Assembly (NCBI RefSeq): GCF_000368965.1
Contig: NZ_KB849780.1
Location: 744,145-808,144, forward strand
Origin: Acinetobacter calcoaceticus DSM 30006 = CIP 81.8
Lineage (GTDB): Bacteria; Pseudomonadota; Gammaproteobacteria; Pseudomonadales; Moraxellaceae
Length of the DNA: 64,000 nt
Direction: 5' to 3'
Position 1 is the stretch's first letter, and each line of letters opens with the position of its first letter. Under the pieces are notes generated by a model, which worked only from the letters and a program-made list of their open reading frames with translations, made no database searches and was not told the origin of the DNA. This document shows positions 1-8,121 of the stretch, piece by piece. A program made the position numbers and the translations under genes.

Positions 1-846
1 CTGTATTCGCGTACGCAGAATTAACGCCGGTTCCTGATCTATAAAAAATGCTTTGTTCTCTGTAATGGCTTGAATTGCATTTACACTAATATTGAGCATG
101 ACCTGTATTAACTGATCTCGATCGGCATTAACATCGGGTAATGACAAATCATAGTCACGTATAATTTTAATTTTCTTCTTTGTCTGGTTTGCAATAAGAG
201 AACGTACTCGTTCTAAGGGTTCGTGTACGTTAACATTTTCATAGCTTGGTAGTTGTCTAGAACCTAACATGGTATCAGCCAAGTTAGTTAAACGATCTAC
301 CTCATTAATGATGACATCGGTGAATTCTGCATAAGTCTTATCATTTAAACTACGAGCGAGTAACTGGGTTGCTCCCCGAATACCTGCAAGTGGGTTTTTA
401 ATTTCATGTGCAACACCACGTACGAGCTGCCTAGCTACCTGATGCTGTTGAACCAGATTTTCTTCTTTTGAAATCTTTAACATGCGATCGATTGGATTAA
501 GCTCAATCAACAGTAATGGATGGTAGCTTTTACCTGCATTTAATTGAGAAACTGTGTAATCCACATGGAGGTCTTTAAAGTTGACATTAATGACAGCTTC
601 TCGACGCGTATAGGGTTGTCCGGTTTTTATAGTGTTCAATAAAGCTTCATGCGTATTAAAAGTATCGTCAGGGGCATGAAGCAAGTTTAAAACGGGCTGT
701 CCTGAAGCACGGAGCAAACTAATGTCAAATAGTGCTTCGCAGGCTGAATTTAAATAAAAAATGTTCAAGTTACTATCGATTAATAAAATCGCAGTAGTTA
801 AATTGTCTACCAATAGGCGATAGTCGATAGGGTTGTGTTGATCCAT
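1..846 (-). CDS. ntrB: Nitrogen regulation sensor histidine kinase NtrB (GlnL), partial
   Basis: This is the N-terminal 282 residues of the NtrB sensor kinase, which phosphorylates or dephosphorylates the response regulator NtrC according to nitrogen status signalled by PII. Reading from the ATG at 846, a PAS-like sensory domain fills about residues 5-110, with the typical start DYRLLVDNLTTAILLID. The dimerisation and phosphoacceptor motif follows near residue 160 (HEIKNPLAGIRG, with the phospho-histidine in HE). After it come helices of the HisKA domain and the start of the ATPase domain, including an N-box-like stretch around NISVNAIQAI. The gene runs off the left edge, so the G boxes are not visible. 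It is divergent from rimO, with a 341-bp intergenic region that carries NtrC-like half-sites. A possible ribosome site (AGGAA) lies 11 nt before the start. Assignment is confident from the H-box and domain order. Confidence 0.9.
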   Translation of the reverse strand, partial: MDQHNPIDYRLLVDNLTTAILLIDSNLNIFYLNSACEALFDISLLRASGQPVLNLLHAPDDTFNTHEALLNTIKTGQPYTRREAVINVNFKDLHVDYTVSQLNAGKSYHPLLLIELNPIDRMLKISKEENLVQQHQVARQLVRGVAHEIKNPLAGIRGATQLLARSLNDKTYAEFTDVIINEVDRLTNLADTMLGSRQLPSYENVNVHEPLERVRSLIANQTKKKIKIIRDYDLSLPDVNADRDQLIQVMLNISVNAIQAITENKAFFIDQEPALILRTRIQ

Positions 847-1057
847 TAGCGAATCGTTCCTGTCTTAAAATAGCGCAATGGCATCTTCTTGGTTATCGGA
901 TTTTCACCGTTATAGAACATGAACGATGCAAAATATACGCCAACTTTGTTTATGGGTTATTTTAAAGTTTTAAGGTACTTAAAAACGCGCTGAAATCGTT
1001 CTTTATATCTTTTGATCAAAGCGGATGGCTCAAGTTTAGATAATAACATGATCTAAA

Positions 1058-1106
1058 TTGGTGCAAAGGTGAGTTTTGGTGCAAATGTTGGTTGTATTTT
1101 GGTGCA
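1058..1106. promoter_or_regulatory. Three direct TTGGTGCA repeats between ntrB and rimO
   Basis: The octamer TTGGTGCA occurs at 1058-1065, 1076-1083 and 1099-1106, all in the same orientation, within the 341-bp divergent region between ntrB and rimO. TTGGTGCA matches one half of the known NtrC palindrome (TGCACC-N-GGTGCA), and NtrC sites upstream of its own operon are common. The repeats here are direct, not inverted, so their identity as NtrC sites is inference. No clear -24/-12 or -35/-10 element could be assigned in the rest of the region (847-1187). Confidence 0.4.
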
Positions 1107-1187
1107 TTACACAAAGAGTAGGCTTTCCACCTATGCTTGAGACAAGAAAAGACATACAATACGCGCATTCAAGTGGAGCGCAGATTC

Positions 1188-2531
1188 ATGAAGACCCCCA
1201 AAGTCGGTTTTGTTTCTTTAGGTTGTCCTAAGGCATTGGTAGATTCTGAACGAATTTTAACTCAGTTAAAGACTGAAGGTTATCAAGTTGCATCAGATTA
1301 TGATGGTGCTGATTTAGTAGTTGTTAATACCTGTGGTTTTATTGAATCTGCGGTACAAGAGTCGCTAGATGCAATTGGCGAGGCCATGAGTGAAAATGGT
1401 CGAGTGATCGTTACTGGGTGCTTAGGTAAAGATGAAGACAAAATTCGTCAAATGCATCCAAACGTTTTAAAGGTTACTGGTGCAGCAGCTTATCAAGATG
1501 TAATGGAAGCTGTACATGAATATGTACCAGCACCACCTAAACATAATCCGTTTATTGATTTGGTTCCTGAACAGGGAATTCGCTTAACACCAAAGCATTA
1601 TGCCTACTTAAAAATATCTGAAGGATGTAACCATCGTTGTACCTTCTGTATTATCCCGAGTATGCGTGGTGACTTGGTTTCTCGTCCAGTCGGTAGTGTA
1701 TTAGAAGAAGCTGCTGCGCTTAAAAGAGCGGGTGTTAAAGAAATCTTGGTTATTTCTCAAGATACATCAGCTTATGGCGTAGACACCAAGTACAAACTTG
1801 ACTTCTGGAATGGTCAGCCTGTTAAGACAAAATTCTTCGACATGTGTGAAGCTCTAGGCCAAATGGGCATCTGGGTGCGTTTACACTATGTGTATCCATA
1901 TCCACATGTGGATGCGGTGATTGATTTAATGGCACAAGGTAAAATCCTGCCATATCTAGATATTCCATTCCAACACGCAAGCCCACGTATTCTTAAGTTA
2001 ATGAAGCGTCCGGCTCACAGTGAAAATACACTAGAAAAAATTAAGTTGTGGCGTGAAAAATGTCCTGATCTTGTGATCCGCTCTACTTTCGTGGTCGGTT
2101 TCCCAGGTGAAACTGAAGAAGATTTCCAGCTGTTGCTTGATTGGCTCGTAGAAGCTCAACTTGATCGTGTAGGTTGCTTTACCTATTCACCAGTAGAAGG
2201 TGCAACGGCAAATGATTTGCCAGATCATGTACCAGAAGAAATTAAACAAGAGCGTTACGAGCGCTTTATGCAAGTTCAGCAACAAATTTCTGCTGCTAGA
2301 TTGCAAAAACGTATTGGTCAAACGATGACTGTTTTGGTCGATAGTTTAGAAGATGAATATCCTGTTGCCGTTGCACGTTCTTATGCCGATGCTCCGGAAA
2401 TTGACGGTAATGTGTTTGTAGAAGATATCGATAAGAACACTATTCAACCGGGCGATATGTTGGAAGTCGAAATTACCGATGCGGATGAATACGATTTATT
2501 TGCAAAGTTAATTAAAATTAAATCGGTTTAA
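1188..2531 (+). CDS. rimO: Ribosomal protein S12 methylthiotransferase RimO
   Basis: RimO is a radical-SAM enzyme that adds a methylthio group to the conserved aspartate of ribosomal protein S12. The 447-residue protein has the N-terminal UPF0004 domain with three cysteines for the auxiliary [4Fe-4S] cluster (C13, C49, C78). The radical-SAM motif CNHRCTFC follows (C147, C151, C154), with a C-terminal TRAM domain over about the last 65 residues. The sequence begins [16 protein letters not shown], typical of RimO rather than MiaB. I chose the ATG at 1188 because GTGGAG lies 9 nt upstream and the family's homology begins just after it. A TTG at 1137 would add 17 residues without homology. It is followed by pyrH after 49 bp. 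Confident. Confidence 0.96.
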   Translation: MKTPKVGFVSLGCPKALVDSERILTQLKTEGYQVASDYDGADLVVVNTCGFIESAVQESLDAIGEAMSENGRVIVTGCLGKDEDKIRQMHPNVLKVTGAAAYQDVMEAVHEYVPAPPKHNPFIDLVPEQGIRLTPKHYAYLKISEGCNHRCTFCIIPSMRGDLVSRPVGSVLEEAAALKRAGVKEILVISQDTSAYGVDTKYKLDFWNGQPVKTKFFDMCEALGQMGIWVRLHYVYPYPHVDAVIDLMAQGKILPYLDIPFQHASPRILKLMKRPAHSENTLEKIKLWREKCPDLVIRSTFVVGFPGETEEDFQLLLDWLVEAQLDRVGCFTYSPVEGATANDLPDHVPEEIKQERYERFMQVQQQISAARLQKRIGQTMTVLVDSLEDEYPVAVARSYADAPEIDGNVFVEDIDKNTIQPGDMLEVEITDADEYDLFAKLIKIKSV

Positions 2532-2580
2532 TCGAAATATATTAAAGAGCATTCAGTTTAAGAGGTTTTGGAGCAAAGTC

Positions 2581-3309
2581 ATGGCGGAAACAATTAGCCC
2601 TCGTTATTCACGTATTCTATTAAAATTATCTGGTGAGGCATTGTCAGGTAATAAAGACATGGGTATTGATGCCCAAGTTTTAGATCATATGTCCCTTTCA
2701 ATTGCACACTTGGTTGGCTTGGGTGTACAAGTGGGTATCGTTGTGGGTGGCGGTAATTTGTACCGTGGTAGTCAGTTGCAAAAAGATGGCCTAGTTGGTC
2801 GTGTAACAGGCGATCAAATGGGTATGCTTGCAACTGTAATGAATGGCTTAGCTATGCGTGATGCTCTAGTTCGTCGTAATATCAGAACTCGTCTTATGTC
2901 TGCATTGCCAATTGGTACAGTGGTAGAGTCTTATTCAAGTCGTGATGCTATCCGTCATTTGAGCCAAGGTGAAGTTTGTGTTTTCGTTGCGGGTACAGGA
3001 AATCCATTTTTCACAACGGATACAGCAGCATGTTTACGCGGAATTGAAATTGAAGCGAATTTGATTTTAAAAGCGACTAAAGTAGATGGCGTTTATAACA
3101 AAGATCCAAGTAAATTTGAAGATGCTGTTAAATACGATCATTTAACCTTTGATCAGGTGTTAGATGAAAAACTTGGTGTTATGGATTTGACCGCTATTTG
3201 TTTATGTCGAGACCATAATGTGCCATTGCAAGTTTTTGATATGAATAAATCAGGTGCGTTATTGTCAGTAGTAATGGGTGAAAAAGAAGGGACACGCGTT
3301 ACTAAATAA
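2581..3309 (+). CDS. pyrH: UMP kinase PyrH
   Basis: UMP kinase phosphorylates UMP to UDP using ATP, the committed step from de novo UMP to all pyrimidine nucleotides. It belongs to the amino-acid-kinase fold and acts as a cytosolic hexamer. The 242-residue length is usual. Visible family marks are the N-terminal [11 protein letters not shown], the glycine-rich [10 protein letters not shown] near residue 57, the [13 protein letters not shown] nucleotide/UMP-binding segment near 138, and [13 protein letters not shown] near 160. A Shine-Dalgarno-like TTGGAG precedes the ATG. It is followed by frr after 85 bp, the classical pyrH-frr order. Confident. Confidence 0.97.
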   Translation: MAETISPRYSRILLKLSGEALSGNKDMGIDAQVLDHMSLSIAHLVGLGVQVGIVVGGGNLYRGSQLQKDGLVGRVTGDQMGMLATVMNGLAMRDALVRRNIRTRLMSALPIGTVVESYSSRDAIRHLSQGEVCVFVAGTGNPFFTTDTAACLRGIEIEANLILKATKVDGVYNKDPSKFEDAVKYDHLTFDQVLDEKLGVMDLTAICLCRDHNVPLQVFDMNKSGALLSVVMGEKEGTRVTK

Positions 3310-3394
3310 TGTACGTGTTACTGAAAGCTCTTTATACTAGCGCTAAATTAAATTTGTTAAATATATCTTTGAATAAATAAGTAAGGTAGATCAT

Positions 3395-3949
3395 ATGATT
3401 AACGATCTGAAAAAAGACAGCGAACAGCGTATGTTAAAAACTCTAGAGTCTTTGGAACTAGGGTTTGCTAAAGTTCGTACCGGCCGTGCACACCCATCAA
3501 TCTTAAATGGTGTGATGGTTCCTTACTACGGTTCTGATGTGCCTTTAAATCAAGTAGCAAACGTGGGTATCGAAGACTCTCGTACACTTGTTGTTCAGCC
3601 ATTTGAACGTACAATGGTTTCAGCTATTGATAAGGCAATCCGTGAAAGTGATCTTGGTTTAAACTCGATTACAGCAGATGCAATTCGTGTACCTTTACCA
3701 GCATTAACTGAAGAAACGCGTCGTGATATGCAAAAAGTTGCACGTAATGAAGCTGAAAATGCAAAAGTTGCGATTCGTAATATTCGCCGTGATGTATTAG
3801 GTGATATCAAAGCATTACTAAAAGAAAAAGAAATTTCTGAAGATGATGAGCGCCGTGCAGGTGATGATATTCAGAAAATTACTGACAAATATGTTGCAGA
3901 AGTAGACAAGCGTCTTGCAGCGAAAGAAGCAGAATTGATGAAGGTCTAA
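3395..3949 (+). CDS. frr: Ribosome recycling factor
   Basis: RRF, with EF-G, splits the post-termination ribosome complex so that subunits can be reused. The 184-residue protein has the standard two-domain plan. Domain I is a long three-helix bundle formed by both termini, and domain II is a small beta domain around residues 30-105. Hallmarks include [12 protein letters not shown] near residue 28 and the C-terminal basic and acidic helices with [22 protein letters not shown] ribosome site lies upstream of the ATG. It is 5 bp ahead of uppS, so co-translation is likely. Confidence 0.97.
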   Translation: MINDLKKDSEQRMLKTLESLELGFAKVRTGRAHPSILNGVMVPYYGSDVPLNQVANVGIEDSRTLVVQPFERTMVSAIDKAIRESDLGLNSITADAIRVPLPALTEETRRDMQKVARNEAENAKVAIRNIRRDVLGDIKALLKEKEISEDDERRAGDDIQKITDKYVAEVDKRLAAKEAELMKV

Positions 3950-3954
3950 TTTTT

Positions 3955-4707
3955 ATGACCGATTCTGAAGAGTATCATCTTCCCAAGCATGTTGCCATCA
4001 TTATGGATGGCAACAACCGCTTTGCAAAAAAAAATCAAATGCAAAAAGGTGATGGGCATCGGGAGGGTAAAAATGTTCTTGATCCTATCGTTGAACATTG
4101 CAAAAAAACTGGTATTCGTGCTCTAACTGTTTTTGCATTTTCAAGTGAAAATTGGAATCGACCGCAGTATGAAGTCGATCTGCTTATGAAGCTTCTGGAA
4201 GAAAGTATTCATGAGCAAATACCTCGCATGAAGGAATTTAATATTGCTTTGCGTTTTATCGGTGATCGTTCTCGATTATCCTCACATTTAGTTGCCTTAA
4301 TGGAAGATGCAGAGCAACAGACAGCACACCATGACACTATGACCCTAACTATTGCAATTAGCTATGGTGGGATGTGGGACATTGCAAATGCAGCAAAACA
4401 GGTTGCTCAAGCAGTTTCCCGTGGTGAATTTGGTGCTGATCAAATAAATGTTGATTTGTTCGAAAAATATGTCAGTCTAAACGATCTGCCAGCTGTGGAC
4501 CTATTAATCCGTACAGGCGGAGATTATCGCATATCTAATTTCTTGTTATGGCAAGCAGCTTATGCGGAACTGTATTTTACGGATACTTTATGGCCAGAAT
4601 TTACAGTAAAAGAGTTCGATCATGCATTGAATGTTTTTTCAGGGCGTGAGCGTCGTTTTGGCAAAACATCTGAACAAATTCAGCAAGAGAAAATAGAGAA
4701 TTTATAA
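3955..4707 (+). CDS. uppS: Undecaprenyl diphosphate synthase (ditrans,polycis type)
   Basis: UppS condenses farnesyl diphosphate with eight isopentenyl diphosphates to make the C55 lipid carrier used for peptidoglycan and surface polysaccharide export. The 250-residue cis-prenyltransferase shows the P-loop VAIIMDGN with the catalytic aspartate near residue 18, FAFSSENWNRP near 60, and the C-terminal block ISNFLLWQAAYAEL. Two conserved sites vary slightly from the E. coli form: MDGNNRFAKK instead of MDGNGRWAKK, and RTGGDYR instead of RTSGEQR. They retain the acid and arginine chemistry. Its stop codon overlaps the cdsA start by 1 nt (TAATG), so the two are translationally coupled. Confidence 0.95.
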   Translation: MTDSEEYHLPKHVAIIMDGNNRFAKKNQMQKGDGHREGKNVLDPIVEHCKKTGIRALTVFAFSSENWNRPQYEVDLLMKLLEESIHEQIPRMKEFNIALRFIGDRSRLSSHLVALMEDAEQQTAHHDTMTLTIAISYGGMWDIANAAKQVAQAVSRGEFGADQINVDLFEKYVSLNDLPAVDLLIRTGGDYRISNFLLWQAAYAELYFTDTLWPEFTVKEFDHALNVFSGRERRFGKTSEQIQQEKIENL

Positions 4708-5531
4708 TGTTAGAGCGGATTGTTACCGCATTGGTACTTGTTGCAGTTGTTTTAGGCTGTATGTTTGCTACGCAATCACATTATCCAATGTTGGTTCTTA
4801 TGATTGTTGCAGCAGGGGTTGCGGGGTATGAGTGGTATAAGTTAATGCCTCGCGAAACTGCAAATGCTGTTAAACCCAAAGCTTGGTGCTACGGTCTGCT
4901 TGTTGCATTTGTTTCAGGTGTTGCCCTATTTTTCCATGATATTGCATTACTTTTGTGGTCTGCTTCAATTTTGACTTGGATTGTAAGTGTATATTGGGTT
5001 AAGTCATTTCCAGAATTTGATGGCTGGTATAACGCGACCTTGTATGTGATTGGCATAATTTTAGTCTGTGCTGCGGTAACGTCAATTTTTGTAGTATGGC
5101 AGAGTTCACCATGGTGGTTAATGTATCTGTTCTTGCTCGTATGGGGCGCAGATAGTGGTGCTTACTTTGTTGGTCGCAAATTTGGAAAAAGAAAGCTAGC
5201 TCCGACCGTAAGCCCTAACAAATCAGTGGAAGGTTTGTACGGTGGTATTATTACGACCGTAGTAATAATGTTGGTTGTGCAATATCATTATCTAAATTTA
5301 ACTTTAATTCAGCAAATTCTGTTTCTTATATTGTCATTAATTACAGTATTTGGTTCAGTTTTGGGTGACTTATTTGAATCCATGATTAAACGTCGTGCCG
5401 GTATTAAAGATTCTGGTCGTGTTCTACCTGGTCATGGTGGTGTTTTAGATCGTATTGATTCTTTACTTGCTGCATCCCCGATCTTTGCAACGGGGATGTA
5501 TATATTAAAACTTATTGGTGTAGATTTATAG
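4707..5531 (+). CDS. cdsA: Phosphatidate cytidylyltransferase CdsA
   Basis: CdsA makes CDP-diacylglycerol from CTP and phosphatidic acid at the inner membrane, the branch point for all phospholipids. The 274-residue protein has about seven to eight hydrophobic segments. It carries the family signature near the C terminus, with SPNKSVEGLYGG followed by GDLFESMIKRRAGIKDSG and HGGVLDRIDSL, which contains the metal-binding aspartates. It starts inside the uppS stop codon and ends directly at the dxr start with no spacer. Confidence 0.95.
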   Translation: MLERIVTALVLVAVVLGCMFATQSHYPMLVLMIVAAGVAGYEWYKLMPRETANAVKPKAWCYGLLVAFVSGVALFFHDIALLLWSASILTWIVSVYWVKSFPEFDGWYNATLYVIGIILVCAAVTSIFVVWQSSPWWLMYLFLLVWGADSGAYFVGRKFGKRKLAPTVSPNKSVEGLYGGIITTVVIMLVVQYHYLNLTLIQQILFLILSLITVFGSVLGDLFESMIKRRAGIKDSGRVLPGHGGVLDRIDSLLAASPIFATGMYILKLIGVDL

Positions 5532-6728
5532 ATGACACAATCTGTTTGCATATTGGGTGTAACCGGTTCCATTGGTCAAAGTACCTTAAAAATTTTAAAT
5601 CAACATCCTGATAAGTATTCAGTGTTCGCAGTTTCAGCTCATAGCCGAATTTCTGAGTTGGTTGAAATTTGTAAACAGTTTCAACCAAAAGTTGTGGTTG
5701 TTCCAGAGCAAAAAGTTGTCGAATTAACAGCACTATTTGCAGATAATAAATTACAGAATATTGAAATTCTGGTTGGCCAGCAAGGTCTGGTAAGCATTGC
5801 TTCACATCCAGATGTTGATGTGGTTATGGCTGCAATTGTTGGTGCAGCAGGCTTACTGCCCACTCTGGCTGCTGTAAAAGCAGGCAAGCGAGTATTATTA
5901 GCGAATAAAGAAGCTTTGGTTATGTCTGGTGAAATCATGATGCAAGCAGCACGTGATCATCAGGCGTTGTTATTGCCAGTAGATTCCGAACACAACGCTA
6001 TTTTTCAGTCATTACCTCATAATTATTTAGAAGCCGAAAGAAATGGGCAACCACAGCAGGGCGTATCTAGAATTTTATTAACAGCCTCTGGCGGCCCTTT
6101 TTTAAACCATTCTTTAGAGCGGTTAAAAGAAGTTACTCCTCAGCAAGCCTGTAAGCATCCTAATTGGTCTATGGGACAGAAAATCTCAGTTGACTCAGCT
6201 ACTCTTATGAATAAAGGATTAGAGTTGATTGAGGCGTGCCATTTGTTTTCAATATCTGAACATTTTGTTACAGTTGTTGTTCACCCACAAAGTATTATTC
6301 ATTCTATGGTGCAATATGTTGATGGTTCAACATTAGCACAAATGGGTAATCCAGATATGTGTACGCCAATTGCGCATGCTCTAGCATGGCCTGAGCGTTT
6401 ACAGACTAATGTTCCTGCTTTAAATTTATTTGAGTATTCTCAGCTTAATTTTCAAGCGCCAGATATTCAAAAATTCCCAGCACTTGATTTGGCACGTCAA
6501 GCAATGCGTACGGGAGGATTGGCACCTACGATTTTAAATGCCGCAAATGAAGTTGCTGTTGCTGCATTTTTAAAGGAACAAATTGGATTTACAAATATTC
6601 CACAAGTGGTAGAACATACTTTGCAAAAATTGGAAAATTCAGTTGCTGAAAATATTGAGTGCATTTTAGATAAAGATGAAATAGCACGACACGTAGCACA
6701 GCAATATATATCAAGTATAGGAGGCTGA
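5532..6728 (+). CDS. dxr: 1-deoxy-D-xylulose 5-phosphate reductoisomerase
   Basis: Dxr (IspC) converts DXP to 2-C-methyl-D-erythritol 4-phosphate with NADPH, the first committed step of the MEP isoprenoid pathway that feeds UppS. The 398-residue protein has the N-terminal NADPH-binding motif GVTGSIGQSTL at residues 9-19, LANKEALVMSG near residue 125, and the substrate/metal loop SASGGPF-type LTASGGPFLNH near 185. The catalytic region continues with MGQKISVDSATLMNKGLE, and PQSIIHSMV follows. The start codon immediately follows the cdsA stop. It is the target of fosmidomycin. Confident. Confidence 0.96.
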   Translation: MTQSVCILGVTGSIGQSTLKILNQHPDKYSVFAVSAHSRISELVEICKQFQPKVVVVPEQKVVELTALFADNKLQNIEILVGQQGLVSIASHPDVDVVMAAIVGAAGLLPTLAAVKAGKRVLLANKEALVMSGEIMMQAARDHQALLLPVDSEHNAIFQSLPHNYLEAERNGQPQQGVSRILLTASGGPFLNHSLERLKEVTPQQACKHPNWSMGQKISVDSATLMNKGLELIEACHLFSISEHFVTVVVHPQSIIHSMVQYVDGSTLAQMGNPDMCTPIAHALAWPERLQTNVPALNLFEYSQLNFQAPDIQKFPALDLARQAMRTGGLAPTILNAANEVAVAAFLKEQIGFTNIPQVVEHTLQKLENSVAENIECILDKDEIARHVAQQYISSIGG

Positions 6729-6729
6729 A

Positions 6730-8085
6730 ATGAGCGCATTATTTATGATTGCAGCAGCAGCTCTTTTACTTGGTCCTTTAATTGCAATCCATGAGTTCGG
6801 TCATTATTGGGTGGCACGAAAACTAGGTGTTAAGGTTTTAGTATATTCGATTGGTTTTGGACCTACCTTACTCAAATGGACATCAAAAAAATCTGGAATC
6901 AAATATCAACTTTCAGCTTTACCATTGGGCGGCTATGTCAAAATGCTTGATGAGCGCGAAGGTAATGTTGCAGAGCAGGATTTACCTTATGCATTTAACC
7001 GCCAAAAACCATGGAAACGTATAGCAATTGTTGCAGCTGGTCCCTTAATTAACCTGATTTTTGCTGTCTTGCTTTTCTGGATCTTATTTTTACCAGCACA
7101 AGAACAACTAAACACTAGAGTTGGTAAAGTCATACCAAACTCACCAGCAGCCACTGCACAAATGCAAGTAGGTGACAAGATTATTGCGGTTGATGGAAAA
7201 GAAACGGAAACTTGGGAAAAGCTTAATTTTGCTTTGATTGATCGTGTAGGTGAAACTGGTAGTGTAAATGTTGATATAGACCGTGCGGGTACTGAGAAAA
7301 ATATTGTTTTACCGATTAAAGACTTCTTAAAAAATCAGAATGAATCGGCTTTAGATGCATTAGGTTTTTTACCATATCGTCCTGTTATTCCAGCTGTTGT
7401 CACTGAATTGACTCAAGATGGAGCTGCAATTCGTCAAGGAATGAAAGTAGGCGATCGTATTGTTTCAATTAATGATCAAGCAATGAAAGACTGGTTTGAT
7501 GTTGTAGAGGTAGTACAACATTCTCCAGAAAAATTACTCAATGTTGATGTTTTACGTAATGGTCAATTAGTTCATTTGCAAGTCATGCCTCAAGGAAAAA
7601 GGGACAACATGGGGCAAGTGAGTGGTGTTTTGGGTGTGAAAAGTGATGCAGGAAAAATTACAATTCCTGACGAATATAAGCAAGCAATTCAATATACTCC
7701 AATACAAGCTTTCGAGATGTCACTAGATAAAACTGGTCAAATCTCTAGCATGATATTGAGTTCAATAGTAAAAATGGTTAAGGGTTTAATTGGTTTAGAG
7801 AATCTTTCTGGACCAATTACAATCGCGAAAGTAGCAGGACAAAGTGCAGAGATGGGATGGCAGACTTTTATCTCATTTATGGCTTTAATGAGCGTAAGTC
7901 TTGGAATTTTAAATTTATTACCAATTCCAATGCTAGATGGTGGACATCTTGTTTATTACATTATTGAAGCTATTCGAGGAAAGCCTGTTTCTGAACAAAT
8001 ACAAATGTTTGGTCTAAAAATTGGTATGGTACTGCTCGGTAGTATGATGCTTTTGGCTTTATTTAATGATTTTATGCGTTTGTAA
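6730..8085 (+). CDS. rseP: Site-2 zinc metalloprotease RseP
   Basis: RseP is an inner-membrane intramembrane protease that, in relatives, cleaves the anti-sigma factor RseA and removes leftover signal peptides. The 451-residue protein has the zinc motif HEFGH at residues 21-25 in the first membrane helix. Two periplasmic PDZ domains follow (about 125-210 and 215-300, with VPDKIIAVDG-like GDKIIAVDGKE and GDRIVSINDQ motifs). The C-terminal membrane region carries the second metal-ligand motif NLLPIPMLDGGHL near residue 395. It starts 1 nt after dxr and precedes bamA, the standard envelope cluster order. Confidence 0.95.
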   Translation: MSALFMIAAAALLLGPLIAIHEFGHYWVARKLGVKVLVYSIGFGPTLLKWTSKKSGIKYQLSALPLGGYVKMLDEREGNVAEQDLPYAFNRQKPWKRIAIVAAGPLINLIFAVLLFWILFLPAQEQLNTRVGKVIPNSPAATAQMQVGDKIIAVDGKETETWEKLNFALIDRVGETGSVNVDIDRAGTEKNIVLPIKDFLKNQNESALDALGFLPYRPVIPAVVTELTQDGAAIRQGMKVGDRIVSINDQAMKDWFDVVEVVQHSPEKLLNVDVLRNGQLVHLQVMPQGKRDNMGQVSGVLGVKSDAGKITIPDEYKQAIQYTPIQAFEMSLDKTGQISSMILSSIVKMVKGLIGLENLSGPITIAKVAGQSAEMGWQTFISFMALMSVSLGILNLLPIPMLDGGHLVYYIIEAIRGKPVSEQIQMFGLKIGMVLLGSMMLLALFNDFMRL

Positions 8086-8121
8086 ACGTATATGGACTTA
8101 TAACTTACTGGAAAAACTGGC

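Noticed and set aside
1137..1187. N-terminal extension of RimO from a TTG start
   Set aside because: The extension lacks homology and a ribosome site, while the ATG at 1188 has a good one.
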